Source of the DNA: Glycine soja
Taxonomy: Eukaryota > Streptophyta > Magnoliopsida > Fabales > Fabaceae
DNA length: 64,000 nt
Direction: 5' to 3'
Assembly: GCF_004193775.1 (NCBI RefSeq)
Contig: NC_041010.1
Location: 1,674,001-1,738,000, forward strand
The notes under the pieces were generated by a model. It did not search any database. It saw nothing but the letters and a program-made list of their open reading frames with translations, and was not told the DNA's origin. A program made the position numbers and the translations under genes. Below are positions 62,301-64,000 of the stretch, one piece after another. How positions within the stretch are numbered: the first letter of the stretch is position 1; the number at the start of each line of letters is the position of its first letter.

Positions 62301-64000
62301 CATTAATGCTTGTCTTCTATTTTTTTTTTCCTTTCATATGCCTAAAGTTTTTTTTCTCCAAAAATGTATGAAAGGATTATCTCAGGTTTAACATTTACAA
62401 ATATAGTTTAATTTTATTTACTCCTATTATAAATATAATTTTTTTAAACACTATCGTTCAATTAAAAATAATCTTATATATGGAATTTTAAAATAATTTT
62501 ACAAAAATCAACCATCTTATTCACAATTGACATGTAAAAGTTTTGCACATTATCAGTACATTGATCTAATTAAATCTCTACAAATATTTATGTTAGTGTT
62601 ATACTATTGATTAAAAGAAATAACTAATAACCCACTAGAGTTTTTCTAATTGTGAAAAAAATTGACTAATTTACATGAGATTTTATGAATTTTTAAAAAA
62701 TTATTTAAACAAGTTAAATAAAATTTTTAATTAATAAAAAAAAAGTGAAACTTAATGTGAATGACAATGATAGCAGTAGCCACTAGCCAGAGACCTGAAA
62801 CAGTCCAAGAAAGGAAAACGTGGAAACTATGAGACCTCGGGCTAGTAGGCGCAAGGGACCTGGTGGCTAGAGTGTCCATAATATGTTTACATACACACGT
62901 GTGAGCAGGACTGGTTGCGTATTCAAGAATTGGAAATTCATGCAAAATCTATTACAAGTTGTAAAAACTGATTAAGTAGAGTCATTCTGCAATTTTTTGC
63001 CATTTTGCATGATAATAATTCGAGTGGAACCATTACTGTTTTTTTTAATTTCTACCTTAATACGTATTATATTAAACAAACTCAGTTTTTTTCCTCCATT
63101 CTATCTATGTGCCCCCTTCCTTCTATTTTTTGTCATCTCTTTACCACCAAACACAACATAAGAGATTTTGTGTAATGTTTATGGTCAATTTGGATAACCT
63201 TTTATTATAGGTACTTATAAGAGAGAAATATATATAATTGTAATGAACTAAAACAACTTATACACCTTAACTTCTAAAAAAGTTAAATGAAAAGAGCTTC
63301 TAAAAAGAAATGAAGTGTTCAAGTTGATTTTAATCGATGAAGAAACTCAATATATTTTTTCTTCTTATTATTTTTTTTAATTATAAGTACTCGCCGAAAA
63401 ATTATATAAACCATCCTACATATGTCTAAATTAATAAATCTAATAATGTCATTAAAGAAATAGCTTATGGGTCATTTTAATCTATTTTTCATAAAAATGA
63501 TTGACGTTTTGTCATAAAATTATTGATATATACACATTTTTAATGCAAAAGCAACTCATTAGAATAAAATATGTGTAAATTGGTTAGATTCATGAATATT
63601 TACTCAAATTCATGTTTACTTGACACTAAATAAGATTTTGGAATCTTAAAAGGACTTCTTTTAGGAACGGGATTGTTAGTAGGTGATGAATGTTTGATTA
63701 GAGTAGAAGATTTACAACATTAAACCCACAAACACAATTTATAGTGTGTTTGGTTTTACATTTTGAATGTGATTTTTCATGTTTCAAATGTGATGTTTAA
63801 AAGCTAATAGTTTTAACTTCAACATCTTCTTATCCCTCTGATCCCCCTCACCCGAAAAAAACACTTTTATTTAAATAACGGTAATCACAATATGATAGTT
63901 ATCAAACATTAGAATAAGAAGAACAGAGTTCCGTAACACCATGACATTCCCCCCACTAAGTTTTAAAATTTATAATCTGAATTGAAAACAACAGCACGGA
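56372..64000. other. Gene-poor region to the end of the window
   Basis: AT-rich sequence with short microsatellites, such as (ATC)n at about 57487-57500 and GA-rich runs at 56940-56965. Open frames of 60-80 codons occur but are isolated and unrecognised. Towards the end, 63745-63800 resembles a MITE terminus ('gtgtttggttttac'). No gene or RNA gene is supported. Confidence 0.5.

Noticed and set aside
1..64000. CRISPR arrays, bacterial operons or defence systems
   Set aside because: The window is plant nuclear DNA with spliced genes. No regularly spaced short repeats or prokaryotic gene layout is present.

Overview
This is a window of plant nuclear DNA, most likely from a legume and plausibly soybean (Glycine). 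It has spliced genes with GT..AG introns, AT-rich spacers, long AT microsatellites, an Au-type SINE, copia and LINE debris, and many short inverted-repeat DNA elements. The protein families (RHD3, LBD, aromatic amino acid decarboxylase, PMEI) are plant families. The species is inferred from general resemblance and was not tested.

Layout. Positions 1-3850 are AT-rich spacer holding a Mutator-like element that carries an antisense fragment of the Golgi tethering gene COG1, followed by a fold-back repeat. Positions 4096-14639 (+) are a 22-exon RHD3/Sey1/atlastin-type GTPase gene (829 aa), which shapes the tubular endoplasmic reticulum. Its largest introns contain a SINE, copia pieces and a LINE remnant. 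Facing it, 16369-21438 (-) is an 11-exon, probably plastid-targeted CbbY-like HAD-fold protein (372 aa) whose catalytic acidic residues are replaced. These two convergent genes share a perfect 287-bp inverted repeat, one copy in an intron of each.

Positions 21.5-30.9 kb contain no gene I recognise, only a degenerate tandem repeat and uncharacterised sequence. Positions 30924-34461 (+) are a two-exon class I LOB-domain transcription factor resembling LBD4. Positions 35791-37065 hold a broken matrix metalloproteinase gene that still has an intact zinc-binding motif. Positions 41326-42822 (+) are an intronless aromatic amino acid decarboxylase with tyrosine-decarboxylase-type residues. Positions 45409-46041 (+) and 47994-48727 (-) are two convergent, secreted PMEI-domain proteins, clear paralogues that share a 16-bp promoter motif. 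From 48.9 kb to the end I find no convincing gene, only several TIR-bounded elements, one with an 8-bp target-site duplication.

The genes do not form an obvious pathway. RHD3 acts in ER morphology, the HAD-like protein probably in plastids, LBD4 in nuclear patterning control, the decarboxylase in cytosolic specialised metabolism, and the PMEI pair in the cell wall. I found no wholly new system. The strongest unusual points are the pseudoenzyme-like HAD protein, the perfect inverted repeat with an inferable direction of copying, the COG1-bearing element, and the shared PMEI promoter block.
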